Assembly (NCBI RefSeq): GCF_014202475.1
Contig: NZ_JACHGV010000002.1
Coordinates: forward strand, 310,001-374,000
Direction of reading: 5' to 3'
Source: Streptomyces paradoxus
GTDB lineage: Bacteria > Actinomycetota > Actinomycetes > Streptomycetales > Streptomycetaceae
DNA: 64,000 nucleotides
Under the pieces are notes generated by a model. That model ran no database searches. It was not told the DNA's origin and saw only the letters and a list, made by a program, of their open reading frames with translations. Shown here one piece after another: positions 1-7,879 of this stretch. How positions within the stretch are numbered: the first letter of the stretch is position 1; each line of letters opens with the position of its first letter. The position numbers and the translations under genes were made by a program.

Positions 1-404
1 ACCTGGACCCGATCCCGCGCGCGCCCGGCTCCCAGGGCAGCAGCGGCATCGCCGCGTACTCCGAGGAGGAGTTCGTGACGGGCGGCGGCTGGGAGGAGGT
101 CCGCGACCGGGCCGGCCCGCACTGGTGGTCCACGATGCGCCTGGCCGGCCGCGAGGCCCTGCACCGCAGCGCGTTGCATCTCGTCCGCGGCACGGTCCCG
201 ACGATGCGGGAACTGCTGCTTGAGCTGAAGATCCCCCGCACGTTCCTGCTCCCGGAGTCCGACGGCCCGCTCCCGGGCACCGACGCCCTCACCGAGGCCG
301 GCGTCTCCGTCGTCGCGGTCCCCGACTGCGGCCACAACATCATGCTGGACAACCCGGAGGCCTTCGTGAAGGCCACGGCCGCGGCACTGGCGCCGCAGGA
401 CTGA
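1..404 (+). CDS. alpha/beta hydrolase, C-terminal part (5' end outside window)
   Basis: The window opens inside this reading frame, which is open from base 3 to the TGA at 402-404, so only the last 133 residues are visible. The sequence ends in an alpha/beta-hydrolase signature: a strand followed by PDCGHNIMLDNPEAF, where the His would be the catalytic histidine of the Ser-Asp/Glu-His triad. The upstream PESDGP segment fits the usual acid-residue loop. The nucleophile elbow lies outside the window, so substrate and exact family cannot be given. A strong hairpin follows the stop. Confidence 0.7.
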   Translation, partial: LDPIPRAPGSQGSSGIAAYSEEEFVTGGGWEEVRDRAGPHWWSTMRLAGREALHRSALHLVRGTVPTMRELLLELKIPRTFLLPESDGPLPGTDALTEAGVSVVAVPDCGHNIMLDNPEAFVKATAAALAPQD

Positions 405-438
405 CCGGCCCTCACCCACCGCGGCTCGGACCAGGAGC

Positions 439-471
439 AGTGCTGCGCCCGCATGACGCGGGCACAGCACT
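439..471. terminator. bidirectional hairpin terminator
   Basis: A 14-base inverted repeat (439-452 and 458-471) with one C-A mismatch encloses a 5-base loop. It lies between two convergent genes, 34 bases after the stop of the hydrolase and 18 bases beyond the stop of the SapA-like gene, so it can end transcription from both sides. There is no T-tract, which is usual for Streptomyces. Confidence 0.75.
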
Positions 472-489
472 TCGTGAGGTGACGTGACG

Positions 490-1044
490 TCAGTTGCAGG
501 ATCCCACGGTGAGGATGTTGTCGACGACGACCCTGCTTCCGACCTTCATGTAGGAGTACGCCTCGCCGCAGTAGCCGCGATTCTGGTAGACGGGCCCGGC
601 GTAGGTGCTGAAGGTGCCGAAGTCCTCCTTGTGGGGCGTATCGGTGTAGTTGTCCTTCAGCCGGATCCCCATGTAGTGCGCCGCGCCGGTGTCGTTGAAG
701 AACACGGCGCAGATCGGCTTGTCGTAGTACCGGTCGCCCGTGGTCTTGCCGTTGGTCCACGTGTAGGTGGTGCCGTAGGTCCCGTAGCGGGCAGCCCCGG
801 TGGAGATGGTGTAGCCGGATCCGCACACGTTGGCGGCCGCCGCGGCGACTCCCGCCTCGGCCTCGATGATCCGCTTGGTCTCGGCCGACGCCTCCTTGGC
901 GACCTTGACGCCCTTGATGTCCACGGTCTGGATCGCAGCGCTCGCCTTCGGGCCGGACTGGTCCACGGCCGACGCGGTGGGCGTCATCGCTGTCGCGGCA
1001 AGCAGGACGGCACAGACGCCACCCAGACGCATTCCGGTCTTCAC
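490..1044 (-). CDS. secreted spore-associated protein A (SapA)-like protein
   Basis: This is a 184-residue exported protein of unknown biochemical role. It starts at GTG 1044 behind a GGGGGA ribosome-binding site. A signal peptide (short KTGMR N-region, hydrophobic core, cleavage after TASA) is followed by a linker and a Cys-containing C-terminal domain. The spacing of CGSGY, GTFSTYAGPVY and the following RGYCG resembles my recollection of the SapA spore-associated protein of Streptomyces. The family name is from memory, so a generic secreted protein remains possible. It is transcribed alone and converges on the upstream hydrolase across the hairpin at 439-471. Confidence 0.7.
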   Translation of the reverse strand: MKTGMRLGGVCAVLLAATAMTPTASAVDQSGPKASAAIQTVDIKGVKVAKEASAETKRIIEAEAGVAAAAANVCGSGYTISTGAARYGTYGTTYTWTNGKTTGDRYYDKPICAVFFNDTGAAHYMGIRLKDNYTDTPHKEDFGTFSTYAGPVYQNRGYCGEAYSYMKVGSRVVVDNILTVGSCN

Positions 1045-1738
1045 ATTTTCCCCCTATGAGTGACAGTCAGATGATCTGGTCGCACAGACCGTAGCGCATC
1101 GCACACGCAAGCGGGCAAAGGTTTTTGCACGTCAGACCGGACGGGCGGGAATCAGCCAACGTACTGAGCCCCGCCCCCCGGCCTTCCCGTCCGGCTCCCC
1201 GGAAAGTTCACAGATCAGGAGACGGTGCGCCCTGCCCTGCGCTCTCCTGAACATGACCTTGTTTTTGCCATGTACCCGATCAGTGCTTATTTCTGATGGT
1301 CCCTGCGTCTACAGTGACCACGCACTCAGGCGACCCGGTCTCATCACCCGGTCCCCATGTGCCGCTCGGGGGGAGCACGTGCTGTTGACCACGGCACTCG
1401 TATGACCAGGTTCCCCCCGTCGCGTCGAAACGGGGGAAGGAACAGGAATGTCTGACACCTGCTGCGCGGGCCGCCACTGTGGCCTGGGCCATATCGGCCA
1501 TCGAGCACGCCGCGCACAGCGCTTCTGAGCCGTAGAGAGCCTGGCTCATTCTTCGTCCGAGCACAGCGACGGTCGACGACTTTCACAGAAACCCGACAGA
1601 GCGATGGGCACGCCGATGTGCCGCTCGCCTCTGCGGTCGCGGTCCCTTCCGCCCCCTTCAACGCATCCACGCACGTGCCGGGGCTCCATTGCGCCCGCGC
1701 ACGAGCGATCCCCCACCTCTCACTCATGGAGACGTTCT
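1045..1738. other. non-coding stretch between two divergent secreted-protein genes
   Basis: These 694 bases hold no convincing gene. They must contain the promoters of the leftward SapA-like gene and the rightward SGNH hydrolase. Part of the stretch is less GC-rich (around 1255-1300), as expected for promoter DNA, but I cannot fix a -35/-10 pair. A 9-base inverted repeat (1137-1145 and 1186-1194) with a 40-base loop is present but of unclear meaning. Short open frames here on both strands lack ribosome-binding sites and family-like sequence. Confidence 0.5.
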
Positions 1739-4700
1739 TTGAGACGGGCCAGAAGGCACACGTACGCGCGCGTTCCCATCAGTTGCGCCATCGCCACCGC
1801 GATTGCGTTCGGAACCGCGATCCAGGCGCAAGCCGCCCCCCAGCAGGCACCGACGCCACCCCCGAACGCCGCCGAGGGCTGGTCCGGCTCCGCCGCGCCC
1901 CGCGTGAAGGCGGACGAGAACGGCGACAAGGACCGCGTTCCCGCCAAGAAGCGGGACAAGGTGCTCGGCAGCGGCTACGCCACGTCCTCCGACACCTCGT
2001 GGACCACCATCGGTGACGCCACCGGCTTCCACCTCATGACCGCCGCGGAGGCCGACGGCTACCGCTGGAAGACCGCCGCGACCCTCGTCGAACCCGGGTT
2101 CTCCGACACCGACACCTGGATCGGCAACGCCTGCGTCACCGCCTCCGGTGACCGCGCCCTGGTCGCCTACGCGCCGCGCACCTTCACCAACAAGCCCGAC
2201 CTCATGGCCCGGGGCGCCTTCACGGCTGCCGTGGATCTGAACTCGGGCGAGGTCACGAAGCTCCCGTTCCAGGCGAGCCTCGCCTACTTCTCGCCCGGCT
2301 GCGGCGACGGCGAGCAGGCGGTGCTCTCGCAGTTCACCGACGAGAACACGTCGGACAGGAACGAGACCCGCCTGATCACCGTCGACGCCCGTACGGGCAA
2401 GACGAAGAAGACCACGGTGAAGGGCCAGATCACCTCCGCGGTCCCGACCCGAGGCGGCATCGTCGCCGCGCAGGGCAACGCGATCGTCCGGGTCACCGCG
2501 GGCGGGAAGACAGAGCTGGTCACGCGCACGGAGAACACGCCCTTCAGCCTGTCCGTCACCAAGGGCGGCGGCATCGCCTTCCTGGACCGCACGCACGACG
2601 CGCGGGCCGCGAAGAAGGTGCTGGCCCGCGCCGCCGCCGCGAAGCCCGCCGAGGCCGCGTCCGCCGGCAACACGTCCGAGGTCAAGTACCTGACCGGCGA
2701 GCAGCTCAAGGGCAAGGCCGTCAAGGCCAGGACGGTCGCCGAGGGCAACCTCACCGGCATGGACCTCACCCGCGCCGCCGACGGCACCACGATCGTCACC
2801 GGCACGGCGAAGAACGTCGGCACCCTGCCCAAGGACGTGCGGAACCCGGGCGGAATCGACAAGGACGCCACCGCCTCCACCCGAGCCCGGTCCGTCGTCA
2901 GCGCCGCGTGGGCCGACGGCAAGGACACCCGCATCCGCCCCTCGGAATACGACACGGCACGCACGGCCCGCATCGAGATGAGCCACCTGCCCACCGGCAG
3001 CGAGCCCGTCTTCGAGGCCAACCCGGCCGCGTCCCCGGTCAATCCGGACCCGGCCGAGGGCGAGAACCGGTCCCCGGCGCTCGGCACCGCTCCCTCCAAG
3101 AGCGGTGGCACCGTGGGCGGCAAGAAGACGGCGCTGCTGAACATCGCGGAGCCGGAGTCGGAGCGCACCTGCGCCGTGGAGCGGGGCAACCCGCAGAAGC
3201 AGGCCTTCCAGCCGAAGCCGCGGCAGATCGAATGGGCCGTCAACCGGGCCATCGAAGGCACGATGGACAAGCACGTGGCCCGTGCCGCCAACTGGAAGAA
3301 CATGGGCATGGGGGCCTACTCGCCGCAGGCCCTCATCGGCGGCCTCACCCCGCTCTCCGGCGGCGGGCGCATACCGGCCCAGGTGTTCCTCGGCATCACC
3401 GCCCAGGAGTCCAACATGTGGCAGGCCACCCGCTTCGCCGCACCGGGCACCACCGCCAACAGTCTCATCGGCAACTACTACGGCCTCGTCCACAACGAGC
3501 ACGGCGAGGTCGACGACCCCTGGGCCATCAACTGGCGTGCCGCGGACTGCGGTTACGGCATCACGCAGGTCACCGACGGCATGCGGCTGCCCGGCAAGCC
3601 GTACCAGAACGGCGAGGTCCGGCCGTCCAAGCCGCGCGCGTACCAGGACGCCGTCGCGCTGGACTACACCGCGAACGTCGCGGCCGGTGTGAACATCCTC
3701 GCCGAGAAGTGGAACCAGACCCGCAAGGCCGGCCTCACCGTCAACAACGGTGACCCGAAGGCCATCGAGAACTGGTTCTTCGCCCTGTGGGCCTACAACT
3801 CCGGGTTCTACGAGCAGGCGGACGCGGGCAAGAACGGGGGCAAGTGGGGCGTGGGCTGGGCCAACAACCCGGCAAGCCCCACCTACAAGCCCAACCGGAC
3901 CCCGTTCCTGGAGAACGAGAACGGTGGGGACGACTACTCCCACGCCGCCAAGCCGCAGTTCTGGCCGTACCCGGAGAAGGTCATCGGCTGGGCCGCGCGC
4001 CCGCTGGAGGCGCTGGAGGCGCCGGGCACCCTCGTCCACGGTTTCCGGCCGGCCTGGTGGACCGAGCCCATGTTCCGCACCCTGGCCAAGCCGCCGGTCG
4101 CACTGTTCTGTGACGGCTCCAACGAGTGCGACCCGGACAAGATCAAGGAAGGCGCGTCGAACGACTCGCCCGCTACGGGTCCCTGCCAGCGTTCGGACTT
4201 CCGGTGCTGGTGGAACAAGAAGGTCGAGTGGAAGAACTGCGAAGCCGGTGCCTGCGGCAACGAGATCTTCCGCTTCAACAGCACCTACCCGGAAGAGGCG
4301 GACGGCAACTCCCACCCGCCCCGTTGCGACTCCGACATCCCGGGAACCACGTACATCGTCGACAACGTGAACTCCGGTCAGCGGATCGCGGGCAAGGACG
4401 GCAGACGCTGCTTCGACACCGGCAAGTCGGCCGGCTCGTTCAAGTTCGACTTCGCCACGCCCTCGGCCAAGATGGACACCCATCAGCTCGGTGTCGGGTA
4501 CGGGAACCACATCTGGTTCTCCACCACCCGTAAGGGCAGTTCCCCGGGGACGGATCAGCGGCTGAAGGCCACCGGCACCTGGACCGGCCCCAGCGCGGTC
4601 AAGGGCTGGACCCGGGTCCTGGTCCACATGCCGAACGTGGCGGCACGGTCCCAGCAGGCGACGTACTCGGTGTCGGGCACCGACTCCAAGTCTCCGCAGC

Positions 4701-5782
4701 GTGTCGCTCCGCAGCGCATCCGCAGCAACGAGTGGCGGTCGCTCGGCGTCTTCAACTTCACCGGAACCCCGTCGGTGTCCCTGTCCAACATCACCGAAGA
4801 GGCTCCGGGCGTCGACATCGCCTGGGACGCCATCGCCTTCCAGACGCTCGGCGCCAACCCGACGCACGTGGTCGGCATGGGTGACTCCTTCGCCTCCGGC
4901 GAGGGCGCCGACAACGAGGGCGGCAAGGACTACTTCCGGGAGACGGACTACAAGGAGGATCTCGGCAACAGCGAGATCGTCAACAAGTGCCACCGCTCCA
5001 AGCAGGCCTGGATCCGGCAGGCGACCCTGCCCGGCAGGTCCCAGTCCATCGGAAAGATCTCCGACGACTACGGCAACGTCGACCTGAGCTTCATCGCCTG
5101 CTCGGGCGCCCGCACCTACAACGTCTGGTCGGGCGGCAAGGGGCAGCAGAACTCGCTGCCGCAGATGGACCTCGGTTACCTCGACCAGAACACGGACATC
5201 GTGACCATCGCCATCGGCGGTAACGACTCCCTGTTCACGGACGTGTTCAACGAATGCGTCTGGAAGGCCGGACTGAGCCTCTGCCAGAACGCCGAGATCG
5301 AGAAGCGGAACCCGGACACGGGCGACAAGACCGGCGAGATGACCGGTCCGCTCAAGGACTTCATGCCCAACTGGCTCGCCAACGAGGTCAAGCCGAGGAT
5401 CGTCAAGGTCCTCAACCAGATCAAGTCCCGTGCGCCGCAGGCCAAGGTCTACCTCGTGGGCTACCCGCCGCTGCTGTCCGGGAACGGTCAGTGCATCCCG
5501 GGTATCGGTACCGAGGAGGCGCCGTGGCTGAACGACGAGGTCGCTCCGAAGCTGAGCCAGGAGATGAAGGCCGCCGCGACGTCGGCGGGAGCCACGTTCG
5601 TGGACCCCGCGTCCGACTTCAAGGACAAGGCGATCTGCGGTGACCCCGAATCCATCCACGGTATCGTCACGGACGGCCGGTCCGAGGCGGACAACGATTC
5701 GCCCAACCCGTCGATGAAGTCGTTCCACCCGAAGATCGCCGGCGCCCGGCTCTACGCCAACGCCCTGGAGCGCGCCCTGTAG
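1739..5782 (+). CDS. exported multidomain enzyme: SLT-like, golvesin-like and SGNH/GDSL hydrolase domains
   Basis: This is a secreted protein of 1347 residues. I place the start at TTG 1739, six bases after GGAGA, because it gives a normal signal peptide (RRARR, hydrophobic core, cleavage near QAQA/AP). The in-frame ATG at 1604 would add a proline- and arginine-rich tail in front. An N-terminal region of about 420 residues has no clear family. Residues about 490-740 look like a lysozyme-fold transglycosylase: AQESN with Glu557, then GYGITQ and WAYNSG. Residues about 870-1035 resemble the golvesin/Xly-type beta domain. Residues 1045-1347 are an SGNH hydrolase with GDS (Ser1050), GGND and a C-terminal FHP. 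It probably acts on cell wall or envelope esters; the substrate is unknown. A hairpin terminator follows. Confidence 0.8.
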   Translation: MRRARRHTYARVPISCAIATAIAFGTAIQAQAAPQQAPTPPPNAAEGWSGSAAPRVKADENGDKDRVPAKKRDKVLGSGYATSSDTSWTTIGDATGFHLMTAAEADGYRWKTAATLVEPGFSDTDTWIGNACVTASGDRALVAYAPRTFTNKPDLMARGAFTAAVDLNSGEVTKLPFQASLAYFSPGCGDGEQAVLSQFTDENTSDRNETRLITVDARTGKTKKTTVKGQITSAVPTRGGIVAAQGNAIVRVTAGGKTELVTRTENTPFSLSVTKGGGIAFLDRTHDARAAKKVLARAAAAKPAEAASAGNTSEVKYLTGEQLKGKAVKARTVAEGNLTGMDLTRAADGTTIVTGTAKNVGTLPKDVRNPGGIDKDATASTRARSVVSAAWADGKDTRIRPSEYDTARTARIEMSHLPTGSEPVFEANPAASPVNPDPAEGENRSPALGTAPSKSGGTVGGKKTALLNIAEPESERTCAVERGNPQKQAFQPKPRQIEWAVNRAIEGTMDKHVARAANWKNMGMGAYSPQALIGGLTPLSGGGRIPAQVFLGITAQESNMWQATRFAAPGTTANSLIGNYYGLVHNEHGEVDDPWAINWRAADCGYGITQVTDGMRLPGKPYQNGEVRPSKPRAYQDAVALDYTANVAAGVNILAEKWNQTRKAGLTVNNGDPKAIENWFFALWAYNSGFYEQADAGKNGGKWGVGWANNPASPTYKPNRTPFLENENGGDDYSHAAKPQFWPYPEKVIGWAARPLEALEAPGTLVHGFRPAWWTEPMFRTLAKPPVALFCDGSNECDPDKIKEGASNDSPATGPCQRSDFRCWWNKKVEWKNCEAGACGNEIFRFNSTYPEEADGNSHPPRCDSDIPGTTYIVDNVNSGQRIAGKDGRRCFDTGKSAGSFKFDFATPSAKMDTHQLGVGYGNHIWFSTTRKGSSPGTDQRLKATGTWTGPSAVKGWTRVLVHMPNVAARSQQATYSVSGTDSKSPQRVAPQRIRSNEWRSLGVFNFTGTPSVSLSNITEEAPGVDIAWDAIAFQTLGANPTHVVGMGDSFASGEGADNEGGKDYFRETDYKEDLGNSEIVNKCHRSKQAWIRQATLPGRSQSIGKISDDYGNVDLSFIACSGARTYNVWSGGKGQQNSLPQMDLGYLDQNTDIVTIAIGGNDSLFTDVFNECVWKAGLSLCQNAEIEKRNPDTGDKTGEMTGPLKDFMPNWLANEVKPRIVKVLNQIKSRAPQAKVYLVGYPPLLSGNGQCIPGIGTEEAPWLNDEVAPKLSQEMKAAATSAGATFVDPASDFKDKAICGDPESIHGIVTDGRSEADNDSPNPSMKSFHPKIAGARLYANALERAL

Positions 5783-5828
5783 TACCTGAGGGACCGGCCA
5801 CCCCGTGGTCGCCGTCCGCACACATCCG

Positions 5829-5858
5829 TGGGCCCCGACACACTCGTGTTGGGGCCCA
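5829..5858 (+). terminator. hairpin terminator after the SGNH hydrolase gene
   Basis: Two 13-base arms (5829-5841 and 5846-5858) pair around the loop ACTC, with a single G-T pair. The hairpin begins 46 bases after the stop of the SGNH gene. It lies just upstream of the next gene's ribosome-binding site, which argues against starting that gene at the upstream GTG at 5828. Confidence 0.75.
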
Positions 5859-5884
5859 TCGGCCTGCGAGGAGCGAGGAGTTCC

Positions 5885-6286
5885 GTGATTCGGTACGTAC
5901 GCCACGCCAAGGGCGCCCTGACCGTCGCCGCCGCCACCGCGGCCTGTCACGCCGTCATGTCCGGCGGCTACGCGTGGGCACGCGACAGCGCGGCCGCGAG
6001 TGGAGACACACTGTTCTCCGGCGCCTTCGAGTTCCTTTTCACCACGGCCGCTTCGTGGGCACTCATGCCCCTGCTGCTGTGGTTCGGCATGCTGGTGCTG
6101 CGGGAGACCGGCAACACCGTGTTCGTCCTCGTCGGCGGGCTGGTCTGGGTGGTGCTCTCCGGATACTTCATAGACGACATCGACCGCGTGGGCGGGCACA
6201 TACCGATTCCGGCCCTCGCCGCATACGTTGTTCTCGGTACAGCGGTGGCCGGGGCCGGCCCCGGCCACCGGCCGGACGACGCGTAG
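5885..6286 (+). CDS. small integral membrane protein of unknown function
   Basis: The protein has 133 residues and starts at GTG 5885, five bases after GAGGAG. It has a basic N-terminus (IRYVRHAK) and about four hydrophobic segments near residues 10-30, 45-70, 75-95 and 105-125, joined by short loops such as DDIDRVGGH. I recognise no family or catalytic motif. It sits between two hairpin terminators and is probably a single-gene transcript. The longer frame beginning at 5828 would run through the upstream terminator and is rejected. Confidence 0.65.
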   Translation: MIRYVRHAKGALTVAAATAACHAVMSGGYAWARDSAAASGDTLFSGAFEFLFTTAASWALMPLLLWFGMLVLRETGNTVFVLVGGLVWVVLSGYFIDDIDRVGGHIPIPALAAYVVLGTAVAGAGPGHRPDDA

Positions 6287-6295
6287 GACCACGAA

Positions 6296-6336
6296 GGGGC
6301 GGCCTCACCGGACCACGGGCCCGGTGAGGCCGCCCC
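6296..6336. terminator. perfect 16-bp bidirectional terminator
   Basis: A perfect 16-base inverted repeat (6296-6311 and 6321-6336) encloses a 9-base loop. It lies between the converging membrane-protein gene and DUF4360 gene, 9 and 12 bases from their stops, and should terminate both. Confidence 0.9.
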
Positions 6337-6348
6337 CCGTTCACATCA

Positions 6349-7002
6349 TCACGACTTCTTCGGGCACTGCTTCCACGCCAGGTGGTACACCGTGCTGATG
6401 TCCCCGTCCGTCGAGTCCATCGTCATGAAGCTGACCTTGTCGGCCGACTGGGTGCCGGCGTTGACACGGATTTCGGTGTTGATGTTGAAGTTGCGCTGGA
6501 CTCCGCAGGGTGCGTAGACCAGTTGGGCCCAGTCCGTCTCGTCGGTGGCCTGCCAGTTGTCGTTGAGGGGGCCGCTGAAGGGGTGGTTCCTGTACACCGT
6601 GCTGGGCGAGCCCTGGAAGTAGTACGAGGCCCGCTGGGTGGCGCTCGCGCCCCGCTGCAGGGAGGCGAATCCCCGGTAGTCCGCGCTCGCGATGGCGTAG
6701 GTGAAGCCGCCGGGGACGTGGACCTTCAGGTTGAGCTGGCAGTTCCTGCGGAACGCGGTCGGGTCGGAGCTTCCGCCGGCCTGGGCGAGGTAGTCGCTGT
6801 AGGTCACCGTGAAGGCGGTGTTGTCCTCGGAGACGGCGACCGCTGCCGTGCCCTGCGGACAGCCCGAGCCGTTCACCGTGGCGACCTGGATGATGATCTT
6901 GTCCGGGGGCGGGTCGTCGAACCCGGAGGACGGAGCTTGTGCGGGCAGTGCGCTGGTGAGGAGCGCGGCTACCGCGCCGCTCAGAAGCAGGCCACCGGCC
7001 AT
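6349..7002 (-). CDS. secreted DUF4360-family protein
   Basis: This exported protein has 217 residues. The ATG at 7002 is preceded by GGGAGAACC and gives a signal peptide with cleavage near LPAQA. The frame is open upstream to 7047 but has no ribosome-binding site there. The mature part has the DUF4360 pattern: NGSGCPQGT near the start, a central NCQLNLKVHVPGG segment, and a C-terminal PCG followed by beta-strand repeats. The function of the family is unknown. The protein is all-beta in character with four cysteines in the mature part, which suggests an extracellular, disulphide-stabilised fold. Confidence 0.8.
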   Translation of the reverse strand: MAGGLLLSGAVAALLTSALPAQAPSSGFDDPPPDKIIIQVATVNGSGCPQGTAAVAVSEDNTAFTVTYSDYLAQAGGSSDPTAFRRNCQLNLKVHVPGGFTYAIASADYRGFASLQRGASATQRASYYFQGSPSTVYRNHPFSGPLNDNWQATDETDWAQLVYAPCGVQRNFNINTEIRVNAGTQSADKVSFMTMDSTDGDISTVYHLAWKQCPKKS

Positions 7003-7296
7003 GGTTCTCCCATCCGTTCGTGGGGGGTGGATTGAATGAGCATGCACATGTCAAAGCGACAAGTACACGCACCCCCGGCCTGTGACCATTCCATGAAGGA
7101 GATGTGAAGAGCGGGAGCGGTCGCATCGTACGCAGGACGGCAGGGGCCGGCCAGGTCGCTGTCCGGCCATTCACACTGGCGGGAATTCACCCGGTACCGG
7201 CAGGCGCATAGGGTGCGTTGCACCAGTGCGTCAGACCGAGGACATCCCGAGGACGGAATGAGGATCCCGCACAGCGCCGCGAACGGCCGCCACCCC

Positions 7297-7755
7297 TCAG
7301 GGGTTCTCCCAGGCCGCCGGTTCCGCCGCCAGCCGCTCCACCGGCTCCGGCAGCGCCCCGGCCGCGAGGTCGGCGATCGTCACGCCCTCCAGGATCCTGC
7401 GGACATTGGCCCGCAGGGCGATCCACAACGGCAGCAGCGGCTCGGCCGTGCCGGAGTAGGCGAGGCCGGTCGGCCGCTCCCCGCGCACGGACACGATCGG
7501 GCCGTCGACGGCCCGGATCACGTCCGCCACCGTGATCTCGGCGGCCTCCCGGGCCAGCCGGTAGCCGCCGCCCCCGCCGCGCCGGCTGTCGACGACGCCC
7601 CCGCGCCGCAGATCGCCGAGGATCCCCTCCAGGAACTTGTGGGGGATGTCCTGCGCGGTGGCGACGGCCTCCGCCTTGACCGGCCCCTCCCCCTGCCGGA
7701 CGGCCAGCTCCACGACCGCTCGTACCGCGTAGTCCGCACGTGCCGAGATCCTCAT
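7297..7755 (-). CDS. Rrf2-family transcriptional regulator
   Basis: The protein has 152 residues and starts at ATG 7755. It has the Rrf2 layout: an N-terminal winged helix beginning MRISARADYAVRA, a wing with a glycine run (RRGGGGGYRLAR), then the characteristic ITVADVIRAVDGP segment. Iron-sulfur Rrf2 proteins such as IscR and NsrR carry three cysteines, but this protein has none, so it is not expected to bind a cluster and may sense something else. It is divergent from the GH35 beta-galactosidase gene and could act on the shared 124-base region, which contains three copies of a short repeat. Confidence 0.85.
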   Translation of the reverse strand: MRISARADYAVRAVVELAVRQGEGPVKAEAVATAQDIPHKFLEGILGDLRRGGVVDSRRGGGGGYRLAREAAEITVADVIRAVDGPIVSVRGERPTGLAYSGTAEPLLPLWIALRANVRRILEGVTIADLAAGALPEPVERLAAEPAAWENP

Positions 7756-7788
7756 AGGACCATTGTGGCCGTCACCCTGTAGACATGG

Positions 7789-7849
7789 AGCACACGCACC
7801 CCGCACCACATCGAGCACACGCACCCCGTACGACAAGCACACGCACCAC
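7789..7849. repeat. three spaced copies of AGCACACGCACC
   Basis: The 12-base word AGCACACGCACC starts at 7789, 7814 and 7836, with slightly extended similarity at each copy. The spacing is 25 and 22 bases, roughly two helical turns. The array lies between the divergent Rrf2 and GH35 genes and ends about 30 bases before the GH35 start. It could be a regulator-binding array or a local duplication; nothing in the sequence decides. Confidence 0.6.
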
Positions 7850-7879
7850 GTAACGCATGGCACAACAGGAGGCGCTCCC

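Noticed and set aside
1137..1194. Inverted repeat with 9-base arms as a terminator
   Set aside because: The 40-base loop is too long and no gene ends next to it.
1280..1727. Two minus-strand open frames of 94 and 127 codons in the large gap before the SGNH gene
   Set aside because: No ribosome-binding sites, no recognisable domains, and they overlap the promoter region.
1604..1738. Longer N-terminus of the SGNH hydrolase from ATG 1604
   Set aside because: It would bury the signal peptide behind 45 Pro/Arg-rich residues; TTG 1739 has a proper GGAGA site and gives a normal signal.
1724..6292. 1522-codon open frame on the minus strand opposite the SGNH hydrolase gene
   Set aside because: It is a by-product of extreme third-position GC in the real gene; composition is Gly/Arg/Val-rich with no motifs.
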